A stretch of 55,000 nt of DNA from Chrysomallon squamiferum (lineage: Eukaryota; Mollusca; Gastropoda; Neomphalida; Peltospiridae), in NCBI GenBank assembly GCA_012295275.1, contig CM022674.1, positions 11,271,528-11,326,527 on the forward strand, written 5' to 3'. The position numbers and the translations under genes were made by a program. Below, one piece after another: positions 16,212 through 31,972 of the stretch. Numbering within the stretch: position 1 is the stretch's first letter; every line of letters starts with the position of its first letter. The notes beneath the pieces are model-generated. The model did not search any database. It had not been told where the DNA came from and worked only from the letters and a program-made list of their open reading frames with translations.

Positions 16212-17084
16212 GTTTCGTTGTTGTCTCAAACTGTAAACGTATTCGAAACAAATTGATAATAATGATGATGATGATGATGAAATACAAATAAATTAAAAAA
16301 TAATCCTTTTTCAAAAGTGATAAAAGTGATGACTCTAAATAATTGATTACAGTAGTGACTGTAACGCTTCAGGTACTGCTATTGTTTGTAATGATGATGA
16401 TGATGATGTCGATAATCACGTTGATTTAAACATTTAAAAAATAAAAAATAAATAAATAAATAAATAAAAACAAATAAATGACAGTTACAGATAACACATT
16501 TAAATCATAATTTAAAATCCAGGCGAAGCGAATTCTACATTATCCGTAAAACACGCAATAAAAATTCACGGAAATACCCGAACACAGAAATGATTCCGAA
16601 TTTTCCCGAGTTTAATAATAATTTTGTTTGATTTTCTGTCGGTGTCATTTGACAACCAACATGGCCTCAAGGCTGAAATTAAACAGCAGTTAGTGACGCG
16701 GCCTTTGTAGTCATGGTAATAAATTTAATCATTAATCATTAACAGAATGGAAAAGTACCGCAAAGTTTCAACAAACTTTGAAAACCTTCCATCCAAAATA
16801 TAGGAGATTTTAATAGATTTTAAGCTGAAAACGTTTGGAACTGATCATTTTCTTTCTGTTTTTCTGTTTTTATTATTTATTTATTTATTTATTTATTTAC
16901 TTTCACAAAAACTTTAAACATCAAGTTAAATATCTTGTAGCACCATAACTAAATTTAACTTAAAATCTTCAGCGTTTTGAATAATTTATGACGCAAGTCG
17001 TTTTCCTTTCACATGTCATCATATGATACATCAGAAATTAAATATAATAATTAATAATTTAAAAAAATGTTGTGAAATGTCCTT

Positions 17085-17275
17085 AAAGATTAATAGTCAT
17101 TCACTGGACCATGATTAATTTGAGTGGTACAGCCGCTGCTAGTGGCAAAGTACGAGACGGAAGTAGCTTTAACGTTTCTACTGCCTGGAGCTTACAATAG
17201 TTAATTCAATTTGTGTTAGAAAAAATAACATTATAATGAAGGAAGGTGGCAACAAAAAAAGAGAAAAAAACCGAG

Positions 17276-17313
<38 letters not shown>

Positions 17314-17322
17314 TTTAATAGT
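17085..17322 (+). mobile_element. Short retroposed insertion with polyA tail and target-site duplications
   Basis: A non-repetitive body of about 180 bp (17098-17278) ends in a run of about 33 A (17279-17311). Near-identical flanks, AAAGATTAATAGT (17085-17097) and AAAGATTTAATAGT (17309-17322), differ by one base and look like target-site duplications. I do not recognise the body as a known small RNA. A SINE or a retrocopy of an unknown transcript would both fit. Confidence 0.5.
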
Positions 17323-19844
<2,522 letters not shown>

Positions 19845-19850
19845 TTTATT
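19845..19850 (-). terminator. Polyadenylation signal of the 172-residue ORF gene
   Basis: On the minus strand AATAAA lies about 19 bases after the TAG stop at 19869-19871. It is the nearest canonical signal and supports the minus-strand reading. Confidence 0.5.
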
Positions 19851-19868
19851 TGTTTCTGAACGTCCGCT

Positions 19869-20387
19869 CTATCCACAGTTTTTGTTCTGTCCATTCACGA
19901 TCAGCCAAACAAGACACTTCTCTCTAGAGTTCAGTCTGGCTAGTTCTTCTAGCGCTCTTTCCTCTGCATCAGAATCTTCATCTTCACCATACACTACAGT
20001 TTCTATAACCTCCATGGCTGAAGCAAGATGTTCTGCAGAATTAAGTGGTCTACGTTTCGAGGCCTTTTGGCACAGTGATTGCTTAGTTATGTCCCCTGTT
20101 AACCGGGGTACTGATTTGTCCTCGTACACATCGTAAAATCGAAGATGTTCGACAGTCTTCGCTTTATTCGTTTCTCGGTTATTTCCGGACTGTGAATCGG
20201 AAATTGCGCTTCCGTGATCAGCAGGTCCCGTTTTATTGTCTTCAATGATTTGACGTTGCCGTGGAGTTTCTTGTTTTGTCAAATCCATAGCTAACTTTGC
20301 TTCTCTCGACATCCCGTCAGACACTTTCTCTTTGAATAATCTGCGATTGAATTTTAAAGACAACTTTTTTCGTTTCAGCATTTTCAT
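19869..20387 (-). CDS. Uncharacterised protein, single coding exon (172 aa)
   Basis: An uninterrupted 172-codon frame of mixed, non-repetitive composition. The N-terminus is strongly basic (MKMLKRKKLSLKFNRR). The middle is polar, with TVEHLRFYDVYEDKSVPR, and an acidic helix-like stretch (GEDEDSDAEERALEELARL) lies near the C-terminus. No signal peptide, membrane segment or domain I recognise. An in-frame stop lies 13 codons upstream of the first ATG, and a possible splice acceptor (GATGTTCAG) ends at 20452, which would make the 5' UTR spliced. An AATAAA follows the stop. The plus-strand frame over the same DNA is a shadow. Probably nuclear or cytoplasmic by charge; that is inference. Confidence 0.6.
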   Translation of the reverse strand: MKMLKRKKLSLKFNRRLFKEKVSDGMSREAKLAMDLTKQETPRQRQIIEDNKTGPADHGSAISDSQSGNNRETNKAKTVEHLRFYDVYEDKSVPRLTGDITKQSLCQKASKRRPLNSAEHLASAMEVIETVVYGEDEDSDAEERALEELARLNSREKCLVWLIVNGQNKNCG

Positions 20388-20451
20388 GATGTTGCTGCAC
20401 GTGCTAGTGCAATGGTGGTGGTACGCTCCATGTCATATTCACTGACTTTGG

Positions 20452-20701
20452 CTGAACATCAAAAATTAATGTATCATCGACTAAAGATCTGAAAAATACA
20501 GATATCACAAAGTCAACGAATCATTGTAATATCAATATATAAGTGAATTAAATATTATTATTAATCAATAATTACCAAATGATTAAAATATCGATGAAAT
20601 TTAGATCGGGTAATAAAAATGTACTGGACATAAATCAACGAAAGAATCTGATAGATTAATTAATTAACGATAGAAATTAACAAGAAGAAGAAGGAAAAAG
20701 A

Positions 20702-20742
<41 letters not shown>

Positions 20743-22824
20743 GTATGTCTGAGATATAAATAACAGAACAAGCGAGAATGTAAGTTATGGCTATGTAGAG
20801 CAAATGTAGACTTACAAGATTTATTTTAGCCTTTACTGCTGTGTGTTAGGTTAATTGTAAATGATTAATGCAGTGGTTTAATTTACACAAACTATTTAAT
20901 ATTTCCGATTGACTGACACAGGACTCCATTACTATGGCAGCAGCACAACAACAAGAATGAGAACCAAAAAAAAAAAAAAAAAAAAGAAGCCGTTAATGCC
21001 ATTAGCACAACTTCTACCACAACTTCTACCACAACTGCTACCACAACTACCAGTGTAACTACTTCTTCTATTCTTACTGCAGCTACTCTCACTTCTACGA
21101 ATACTGCTGCTACTACTTCACTTCTGCTATTACTACCACTGCAGGTGTTGTGCTGCTATAGCACCACCACCACCAACAACTACTCCAGCTACTACTAAAA
21201 TGAAAAATAGCAATATCAACAACAGTAATGACGACAAAAGCAACAAGAACAAGAACAACAACAACAATAATAACAGCAATCGTTTTTACGTGACCGATGA
21301 CCTAAAGCACGGTTTTGCTTGACCAGAGGCAACCATGTTTAAAAACACCTCATTCATTTCCTTAGAGTGTAAATCATGTCCGTTCCGATTCATTAATTCT
21401 TCACATTTCATGTTACCAGCAAATTCATGCTCACGTCTACAGGTGCGATTTGATAATTTCTCAAAGTATTAATATTAACACAGAGAGCACGTGCAAAGGA
21501 AGAAAAAAAAGATGATAATAAAGCATTGCTCCATAGGAATGAATAAGTAAATGACTAGGAATCGGTGGGTATTGTTGATGATTGGCTTTTAATAGTTCTG
21601 AAAATATTTAATATTTTAATATTATTATCTGTCATGGGTTGGTTTTATGGAACTGTAAACGGAAAATATTTTATAAGCGTATTTCCATTAAAATGAAAAC
21701 GTATAGCAATAATTTTGACATGCATTGTGAACATCAATATGTTCTCCATCCATCCATCTATATACATACCTGCTAATCATCCTATCAGCCTACAAAATTA
21801 CATATACACCCACAAACACATACCACATACCTTCACCCCCACCCCACCACACACACACACACACACACACCTTCACCCCCACCCCACCACACACACACCC
21901 CACCACACACCTTCACCCCCCAAACCCCACCACACGCACACAACACACACCTCCCCCCCCCACCCCACCACACCACACACACCCACACCCACAAATACAC
22001 ACACACACACAACCTTCAACCCCACCCCACCACACACACACACACACACATAAACACACACACACTCATATACATATGTATGTATGTATCTATGTATTAT
22101 ATATTTACTTATGCAGATATGCATGCACACATATATATTTATCTACATACATATAAACGTACATACAAACGTATTTTTATTATATATATACATACATACA
22201 TACATACATACAAACACATACATATATATACATACATACATACATATATACATACATTGTCTATCTAGCATACTCATGAACGTTCTTAATATCATTTTAA
22301 AAAGATCTATAAGATTATCTTTCGATAACACGAAGTGTCGTGTCAAATAAGTTATCAGAAAATGCACTGCAGAATTGAAACCCGCCCAACAGACAAGTCA
22401 CGAGTATCTGCGTGTCAAGTCTGTAACACGTAACAGACGCTCCAGCTGTGACTTTAGCTAACTAGTCTACACAGATAGATATCTGTGATACTTAACAATC
22501 GTTGATTAATCAGTATGTCGTTTAGACATAGGTGTTCAAAGTATATAAACTGCTACCTAACGTTGTACCTTCCTTCTCCCTGTTATTATTTTACTCAACC
22601 TTTTTTTTTTTTTTCATTCGTTTATTTATCTTTCTCTTTATTCTTAAAATATTATATTTATTTTTAATCGTCATTCTAAGATATTAAACAACTTAACTGT
22701 CTGGAAATTGAATAAATATAGATAATCTTGACCAATAATCTTACCCCCCACACACACATTATAATTATAATTAAAATAATTTAAAAATTATAATAAATAA
22801 ATAAAATAAAATTACCTTCAGATC

Positions 22825-22904
<80 letters not shown>

Positions 22905-23399
22905 ATGTGTGTGTATTTGTTTTTGCGTGTGTGTGTGTGTGTCTGTTTGTACATGTCGAAACACATTTTAGTTTTAATGCATTATTATTGATTTTGTTAC
23001 TGGTTTAATGCGATTGTTATTTACATGCAAAACCGATGTGGATAGACAGACAGAGAGACAGACAGACACAATTGCACATACAAACATATACATACATGCA
23101 TAAATGTATGTATACATATATAAACATACACGTTCACATACACACATGAACAACCATATTTTTGTAATTTCATACTATTCACAATTTCAGTGTTACTAAT
23201 TTCTTTCTATTAAAATCTGTCATTCACGGTCTAAGACCAGATCAGAACGCAGTGTTATTTACAGTGCTAAACGATAATCACTTACAAAAATACAGACATT
23301 TTAAAAACGTATCTCGAATACTAATTCCATTCATTTTAAGTTTCAATCTTCGAACATAAATATTTTTGAAATAACTGAATATGTAAAATTCAAACTTAC
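20452..23399. repeat. Simple-repeat-rich stretch, possibly an intron
   Basis: Contains (AAT)n at about 20706-20740, an A run at 20969-20983, a CCACAACTTCTA-type triplet array at 21000-21200, a CACACCCCACC-rich tract at 21830-22060, CATA tetranucleotides at 22060-22260 and (CT)n at 22829-22900. Non-repetitive blocks at 21300-21720 and 22280-22620 hold nothing I recognise. Confidence 0.6.
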
Positions 23400-23560
23400 A
23401 TGAATTGTCTGTTTCTGCCTATGCTTATTTCGTCTGTTTATTTCGCTGGTTGTGACGTACTGAGGATGTCACGTGATCGCGTCGTCTGCTTCTGCTGACG
23501 ATTGTTAAGTTTTTGTGTCTGCTCTCTGGTGTGAGGAAGAAAGAGAATAAATCTGAATTA
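23400..23560 (-). other. Possible 5' UTR exon and promoter for the 172-residue ORF gene
   Basis: A non-repetitive, CpG-containing stretch ends in a consensus minus-strand donor (ATTCAT then GTAAGTTTG at 23391-23405). It contains an E-box palindrome TCACGTGA (23469-23476) and a CRE-like TGACGTAC. The next acceptor in this direction that precedes a coding frame is at 20452. The start is not defined. Confidence 0.3.
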
Positions 23561-23865
23561 CTGCTCGGTCATAAAAAATACTCGACATAGCGTTTATCGA
23601 TCAGTTCACAGTTAAGTTGATTAACTATCAGAATGAATTAGAATTTTCTTTCTTTTATTTTTTTTTATTTTATGTTCGAACGAAATATGCAGTGTTCTCG
23701 ATTTGAGAATATGGTTGAAATCGATAGCTGCATGGGTTATGTAGTCATGGTAAAATACCTGAAATTTCTTATATTCATAATTCGGGTTGATATTTTCTCT
23801 TTTGCTTTTTTTTTATTTGCTTATTAATTTATTAATTTATTAATTAATTAATTAATTAATTTATT

Positions 23866-23937
<72 letters not shown>

Positions 23938-24658
23938 GTTATTATTGTTTTTATTCAAATTTTTGCGTTTTCAGTTTCTTTCTTTTTCTTTCTTCATTTG
24001 TTTATAATTTCTTTTCTTTTCTTTCATTATTTATTTTTAATTAATGTTTGTAGTAGTTACTGTTGTTTATGTTTACCTCGTCATTTTCTTTAACTGCACA
24101 GAATTCCAAAATAACAAGAATTCTATTTATTTATTTATTTATTTATTTATAAAAACGGACATCAGAAAATACGGAACAATGACAGCCATTAAAGAACGAT
24201 ATATATATATATAATAAATAAATAAATAAATGTGAACAGAAAGTAAAGACAGTTAAAAATAAAATGTTACAAAATTAGAATAAAGAAAGGAAATATAAAA
24301 TGTATTAAATAGAACTGAAAAATAATTGAAAAAGAAAATTAAAATTAAAAAACATAATAATAAAATAAATAATAGTAATAATAGTAATAAAAATGATATT
24401 AAAAATAAAAATAATAATAAAATAAAGGAAGAAAGAACCCAGAAGAAGGACTATATTTTAACAAATATTAAAACTGTGGTAAAAGTTTTAAACTCCAATA
24501 AAGTATATAATCTATCTATTCATAGCACAACTACATTTTGACACTAACCATTATCAATGCTAATGAAAATACAGAATATATTTAATCTGTTTATTAAACA
24601 ACTAGCACACTTTAACAGAGTAACATATATATATATACACACACACACACACATACAC

Positions 24659-24691
<33 letters not shown>

Positions 24692-25742
24692 TACATACAT
24701 AAATAGTTATGTATGTGTGTATATAAAATGCATTCGTGCCTCGAATATATACTTCTCTATACTAACGATATATAGACATATGTAATATCAGTTTTATTCC
24801 TCAGATGACATCTACATATGTAAATACCTATCACTTTTATTCCTCAAATGGTATCTACCTTCTAAATACCTACCAGTTTTATTCCACAAACGATGTATAC
24901 CTTCGTAATACTTACCCGTTTTTTTCCTCACAATATATATCGCACTCTGTCGTTCACCTCCTTATAAATGATGTTTAAATTTAACTGCTTGATCATGTAC
25001 AGACATATAGGACGGTTTTAAAACACGTCATTGTTGAAATGTCAAATTAACATATCCGCTCATTCCGTGCACTGTAGTTATAACGTGGATACTGAACTGA
25101 GTGCAGAAGGGTCTGTACATACATTACACACGGTCGAAGAGTGACGGGTTCGCGAGACTGGTTCAAGGCGCGGGTTTAGAAGTTTTTGTTCTATAAAATA
25201 AAAAGAGGGAGGTGTTTACGGTATTTTACGATTTTTACTGCGTTTACGATGACATCAGCAACCATTACTATTACAGTTTTTATTGCTTGAAATCATTTTA
25301 CCATCAGACTACATTGTTATTATTACTGCAGCTATCTCTGTTACCCACTATTACTATTACTACTGCTGCTGCTGCTACTCCTTCTATTACTACTACCACA
25401 ATCCCCATTACTGCAACAACTACTACTGTAGCTACATCGTCTATAGTTACAACTATTACAGCTACCACTACAATAGTACTGCTATTTCTATTACTAACAC
25501 ACTACTTCTATTAATGGCTTCTGAATTGACTGTTGAAGACACTGATAGCATGTCAAAAGATTAGCTACGTCGGAGAAATAGTTGATTATAGAAAATACAT
25601 ACTGTAAAGATATTACATTACCAAATTATCTTGAGTAGTAACCGGAACCAAACTCCTTTCCTGTCAGTGTTAGACCAGTGCTTAACCACAGAGACACCTC
25701 TGCAAGGTAGACGCGACATTAACTGTTTTTGTAGAGCTATTG
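23561..25742. repeat. Intergenic with ATT arrays and a 42-bp tandem repeat
   Basis: (ATT)n at about 23875-23938, (ATTT)n near 24120 and TA/CA arrays at 24626-24710. At 24783-24940 four degenerate copies with a period of 42-43 bp share TTTTATTCCTCA and AATACCTA cores. CpG-bearing unique sequence at 25040-25200 and ACT triplets at 25300-25510 follow. No gene is supported. Confidence 0.55.
25630..25702 (-). mobile_element. tRNA-like SINE head or decayed tRNA
   Basis: Read on the minus strand, GTGGTTAAGCACTGG (25675-25689) resembles a polymerase III A box. GTTTGGTTCC (25644-25653) about 36 bases later resembles a B box. The segment does not form a clean tRNA, so a tRNA-derived SINE is the better fit. 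Confidence 0.3.
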
Positions 25743-25835
25743 TCAGTCAGGTGTGTTTACAAGTTCATTTCGGATAGCCTCTTTTGTGATATCTTCAGTG
25801 TTCACTTTAATACCCTCTCTGAACAGAGCCACGGC
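25743..25835 (-). CDS. Orphan terminal-exon-like frame (30 codons plus stop)
   Basis: The frame is open from a good acceptor (GCTGTATTTCACAG, ending at 25836) to TGA at 25743-25745. It starts AVALFREGIKVNTEDITKEA and ends NELVNTPD. Composition is that of an amphipathic, coding-like helix and contrasts with its AT-rich surroundings. I could not find upstream exons on the minus strand up to the next gene at 32728. It may be the last exon of a gene with small exons, or a decayed copy. Function unknown. Confidence 0.3.
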   Translation of the reverse strand, partial: AVALFREGIKVNTEDITKEAIRNELVNTPD

Positions 25836-26217
25836 CTGTGAAATACAGCAGTTATTGTACACCCAATAAAAACATACCACTGGCAGCAAAACAAGGAGCT
25901 AGGGTGTGTGTTTTTTTACAACAGTAATTTTAGTAGTGGTAGTGGTAGTAATAGTAGTAGCAGTAGTAATAGCAGTAGTTGATACAGTAGAAGAAGCAGA
26001 AGTATTAGTTATTGTTGTTGTAGACAGATGGATAGATAGCTGATACAGTATATATATATGTAGATATAGATATGTATGTAGATATGGATATTATAGATAT
26101 ACAGACAGGCAGACAGATAGCTTAGATAGATATATATGTAAATATGTAGATAGAAAGACAGACAGACAGATATATAGATATATAGATCGATAGACAGATA
26201 TATATATATATATATAT

Positions 26218-26280
26218 ATTCATTTATCTGTCTGTGTGTATATATATATATATATATACTCACAGACAGATAAATGAATA
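26218..26280. repeat. Perfect 20-bp inverted repeat around a TA microsatellite
   Basis: TATTCATTTATCTGTCTGTG on the left is the exact reverse complement of the right arm ending at 26280. The loop is (TG)/(TA)n, so the arms could extend through the TA tract into a longer hairpin. Confidence 0.8.
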
Positions 26281-27216
26281 GACAGACAGATAGATAGATA
26301 GATTAAAAATTAAAAATAAAGAAAAGACAAATACTATTTCTTTTTTTTCTTAAATCCATATCCTGCGTATTGACAAAAGAGGAGAGGAACAAATTTTATT
26401 TCAAGCTTCACACTCACATTATTTCTTTTTAAGTCAACCTTGTGGTTCAGAGAGATAAAACATACTTTTGCTTTGAGAAGTAGAGGACTTCTCCCTTTTT
26501 ATACTCAGGTATTTCTCAAGATCCAAGTTTTGAATTAGTGAGCTATTTCACTTTCAGATATCGTTAAATAATAAATCATTTGTACTGTAAGCTTGCCCGT
26601 TTGCTTCTTCTCGCCAGTTTATTTATTCATTTTATTTATTTATTTTATTTTATTTTATTTTATTTTATTATTTGTTTGTTTGTTTATTTATTTACAGTAT
26701 CTATCAACTCTGAGATTTCTAGTTCAGTGAAATCTTTATACAAATTAATTCATTTTGAAAATCTGAACACGTCACCGTTACAAACAATCCCCCCTGTTAT
26801 ATGTTTTCATATCCACCCTTATTTAATACCTGAAAAAACATTTGAAAGGAGTACACTGACAAACAATATTCTTTTGTCACATTAATAGACTGCGATATAG
26901 CCATTGTTTAATACAATGTGCTTATTTCACGTACAGTGTATCACACAGATTTACAATACACAATAAATCACATACGATACTAGACACAATGTAATAGTGA
27001 AGATATATAAACCACTACTCATAATATACAATCATAAACTCGTGTTCATGTATTGCTAGGTGCTGGGGAGAAAACAAGGGAATCTGTACACAGAATAAAA
27101 TAGCTATATATATTCATAACATGCTGACGTTTACGATTTGTCAGAACTGAATATAAATTGCCTTTGAAACCGATTTGACTGGAACAGGTATATACATACA
27201 TACGCACATTTACACA

Positions 27217-27278
<62 letters not shown>

Positions 27279-27372
27279 CATATTACTAGTTACTAGCAGT
27301 ATTACTACTGCTAACATTATTACTACTATTATTTCTGCTTCTAGAAATTTAGTATATAAATATATAAATGAA

Positions 27373-27421
<49 letters not shown>

Positions 27422-29262
27422 GCAATGTTGTAGTTAAGGAGTTAAATTTCAGTACTTGTTGAACTTGGTGTTATTTTACAGATATTTAGATGTATGAAGT
27501 GTTTAAAATGGGAGAATAGATTTATAAAGTGTATCATTTTCTCTACCATGTCCCCCAATCACGTCCCATATTTAATTTTACCATTAACCTTCCTTCTCAC
27601 CATTTACATTTCGTATTAGGAAGTTTATAACATATAAATTGCAGTTTAGGAATATACTTTCTTCTGTAAAGATGTACTTAATTATGATGTTGATGAATAT
27701 GATTAACAATATATATACACTCGCACACACATACAGACATACATAACACACACACACACATACATACACATTTGTGTATATTGATAATGGTAATGATAAT
27801 AATAATAATAATCTATACAGATAATGTGGTTGGATCTCGAGATGGTTTATTTGTTTATTATCATAGTATTAGTATTATTATTATTATTAATATTAATATT
27901 ATTATTATTATTTTTTTTTTTTGATAATTTCATTTATTTATTATTTATTAATCATTATTAATATTTATCTTTACATCGTATCGTTTCTATTCTTGTTTTT
28001 TCTCATCTCTCTCTCTCTCATTCTCTCTGTATGTCTCTCTTGCATTATCTTTCGCTCTCATTCTAACGCAGCTAATATGCAGCTTTAATACGCATATACA
28101 TAAATAAACTAACATTTCATTATTTGCTGGTTGTTAAGCTGTACTACATTCACAGGCTGACTTCTGCTACGTGGTGCGAGGCAAGTCAGTTATTGGGTTT
28201 AATGCCAAAATCAATTTTTTAATCAGATAAAGCATATTCTCGGTTCATCAGATTTCAATACTGGATTTTCAAGATTTATATAGCTGTTACATTTCAGGGT
28301 GGACTCCAGAGGGGTAACTGGAAAGGGCCTCTTTGTATATATGTATGTATGTATACATGGGTGTTTGTGCGTGTGTTTTCAAGTCTTAAAAGTCTGGAAT
28401 GTAGACGTAAGCATGAAGAAGTAGAGAAAAAAAATTCCTTATTAATAAAAGAAAAAAGTGGCCTAGTTTCGTTTACAAAGTAAATAAAATAAAATAAAAT
28501 AAAATATATATGAAGTTAATAAATAAGATAAAATAAGTAAGTAAGTAATAAATAAACAAATAAAATAAATAAGTAACTGAATATAAATAAATAAATAAAT
28601 AAATAAATAAAAATCAATAATCGTTCACACATATAATGAAGTAGCAGTAATAGGAGCAGTCGTTTTATTAAATTCATTTGCTCAAACTTTTCAAAATGTT
28701 CCTACAGCTAGCTCTTCATAGTGAACACATTCTAAACGTAAAACACTGTGTCCACGACAAACGTGATTAAACCACTGTACTGAACAATATTCCATTTACA
28801 GATATGTAAATGTTGATCTTGAACTTTAATTTCTCATTTCTTTACAATATCGTGATCAGTATTTTATATACTGGTAAAACACAGGTGGAAAGAAATTGTA
28901 GACCTGGACCTACTCAGAGGGTTATATGTACAAATAATTATATTCACGTGAACAGTTTTGACATACTGTCACTGAAATGTAGTTTTTGAGACACTGAAAA
29001 GGATTAAATTTTGACAGGTAAATGTATCAGTGTCATTATAGTAAGTATTTATATATGTAAATACTGGATCCTCAACATATCTATATAGCTGTCTGTTAAT
29101 TAAAATAAATAAATAAAATATTGAATAGCTAAAATATAAAATAAAAGAAGTAATATGTATCATAAAAGAGCTTGTAAAATATTAAATACATCTATCAGTT
29201 GATCAAATATACAAAATGGAAAATAAAATATATAGAAAAATAAAATCAATACAAGGAAAAAA

Positions 29263-29301
<39 letters not shown>

Positions 29302-29432
29302 ATAAGTAAAGAGAAAAATATAAAAATAAATAAGAATATCTAAGAAATTGTTTGATTCTTTTGTATTATGCCACAAGACTGATCTACTGAAGCTTCTGTC
29401 ACTGCTGAATCATGTTATCTCTTTATGTTGAT

Positions 29433-29468
<36 letters not shown>

Positions 29469-30157
29469 AGAAAATCCAAACTAGTACAAATGATAACACA
29501 TATTACTGACTCACAAACTGAAGCTTGTAATTACCTAATTAAAAAAAAAATAAAAAAAAGTAACAAAAACAGATATTTCAGAAAAATGATTTATATTTTC
29601 AATAAACTTCAGATTGTAAACACAGCAGCAAAAACCAGTGAGTTGCATGTCACTTAAACAGTGGAAGACACACACACATCTAACAGACAAAACTGAAATA
29701 TGAGCTAAGGCACCAACAAGATCAATAACCAAGTTAATATATTTTTCCACTGATATATTTTAGGAAGTATAATATAAAAAAATATAATTACCATAATTAT
29801 GTGATGTGTATGTGTGTATACAAAATTCATAATATTATAATAATAATAACATACTTTATAAAGTATTTAATGTAATTCATAATTATGTAACATCACCGTT
29901 TAATTATACAAATATATATAAATATATTTATGACTATTAAGAAATATATAAAATTATTAGGTACCTCATAATTATATAACATTAACAATGTACAAACATT
30001 TCAACATTTTACAACTATTATGATATAACTGAATTACCATTGTTAGTATATTTTTATATTTCTGTGCAATAATAAAGTGTAATCAAATGTGCATGCATAA
30101 AAATACACATTCACATGTACATGTTAGCTGTCATATCAAACTAGGTTTTAAGTCCTG

Positions 30158-30221
<64 letters not shown>

Positions 30222-30913
30222 GATCCATGAAATATAATTCATACACATACACACATATAATGGACACACAATTAGTGGTTTGAAGCAAAAAATTTGGTAA
30301 CAGTATTTATAAAAAATAAAATCAAGATACACACTTAAAATTCTACATAATCATGATAAAGAAACACTTACATACAAACAGTCAAACAAATGGAGAATAG
30401 TCAGTACTAATTCATTACCAGGATGAAATTAGAAACATTTGCAAGCACATGTAATTATCATTATTTCACAACAAATGTTCATACTCCATTAGTATATTAT
30501 TATTATTACTACTACTATTATTGTTATTATTATTACTGGATTATTATTATTTCTGTTATTATTATTATTATATTTTTTATTATAAAAGCTATTCTATTAG
30601 CACCTTTAGCAATTTGAAATAAAACAAAAACAACAAAATACCATTATATAACAAATATAACCACTAGTAACAAAATACACCCCCCCAACAATCTAAATAA
30701 CCTAACTCTACAAACACACAAACTGTTAATTTCATGTACAAATATGTTACAGTGGTTTAAAAATATATTTATCTGACATGGTTTAATAAATATTTTACTA
30801 TACAGGTGGTGAAGTAATATTTTATTAAAACTAAAAATATATAAAATAATAAATAAATAAATAAATTTTCTATATATTTGTAAAGCATTTGTCAATGAAT
30901 ATTTATATATTTT

Positions 30914-30985
<72 letters not shown>

Positions 30986-31337
30986 AGAATGTATAGATAC
31001 ATTTGTTTACATCCAGATAGGATACCCTGAGGAAAAAGGAAAAAAAAAAGGAAGAAAAGAAAAAGCAATAATTTCTTCAAGAAAATATTATCATTTGTTT
31101 TTCTTACCACGTGTTAAATTTTTAAACCATCAGCCATGTTTAAGTAATTTTACACAAGAAGCATGCACAAAAATTAACAAAGCTTTAAAACCATTTCCAG
31201 CAATCAGTCTGCAGTGGCCTTTTGATTAACAACTGATTTCATCTAGAATTCTAGTTATCTGCCAAGTCAAGTTAGTGTGTATATACTCTAACCTGAGTTG
31301 CCGATGCTGAACATTTCATTGCAAAATTTGTGTATTT

Positions 31338-31410
31338 GAATTTGTCATCTAGGCAGAAATAAATGAAGATGAAACCATGTTTTGTAAATCATGTGACCAT
31401 TATGTTAAGA
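31338..31410 (+). repeat. Interspersed repeat copy 1
   Basis: This segment of about 73 bp, beginning GAATTTGTCATCTAGGCAGA, matches the minus strand at 35857-35928 with only a few differences. It contains CATGTTTTGTAAA and ends at ATGTTAAGA. Copy 1 lies downstream of the channel-like gene. Confidence 0.75.
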
Positions 31411-31926
31411 GAAAAATAGAAAAATATATCAAGAAAGATAACCCCTGTATTCACACCATTTTGTTTTTTTAATGATTATAATAAATGCATGCATGAAATT
31501 CAGTACAGAGTTTCAGTGATAATAAATATATTTTAAGTGTCTTTTGATTTTCTTCATCAACTTTTAGTGCATATACAGTACCGATTTAATAAAATTTCAA
31601 AGATCTGATATTTCTTCTTGTTTTCGTGGCATCTTTATACCCCAAAACATCTTATGAGTCACAGGATATGATCACTTATGCAATCATGTCTTGTCTGTTA
31701 ATGTTAGTAAATAAAATTCAGTAGTAAACAGTAATAGTTAGGTTCTTTGTCTGTGCCCTTTAGATTCATTTCATGTAGAATGTTTTTGTGAACTAATAAA
31801 AAACAATTGTCTAAAACGTCCATCTTCTTTCTAATCAGCTGTTTCATTTTCATTATTGATAGAAAATTGTATTGAATCTGAAAATAAATTTAAAAGCATT
31901 TTTTTCTTCAAAAAGTATTTTTTTAA

Positions 31927-31972
<46 letters not shown>

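Noticed and set aside
26405-26550. Minus-strand 38-codon frame (NLDLEKYLSIKREKS) upstream of the orphan exon
   Set aside because: It has coding-like composition, but its only donor options do not connect in phase to the exon at 25743-25835.
29535-29750. Minus-strand frame beginning MEKYINLVIDLVGALAH
   Set aside because: It passes through a CA repeat and an A-rich tract and has no conserved motif or supporting splice site.
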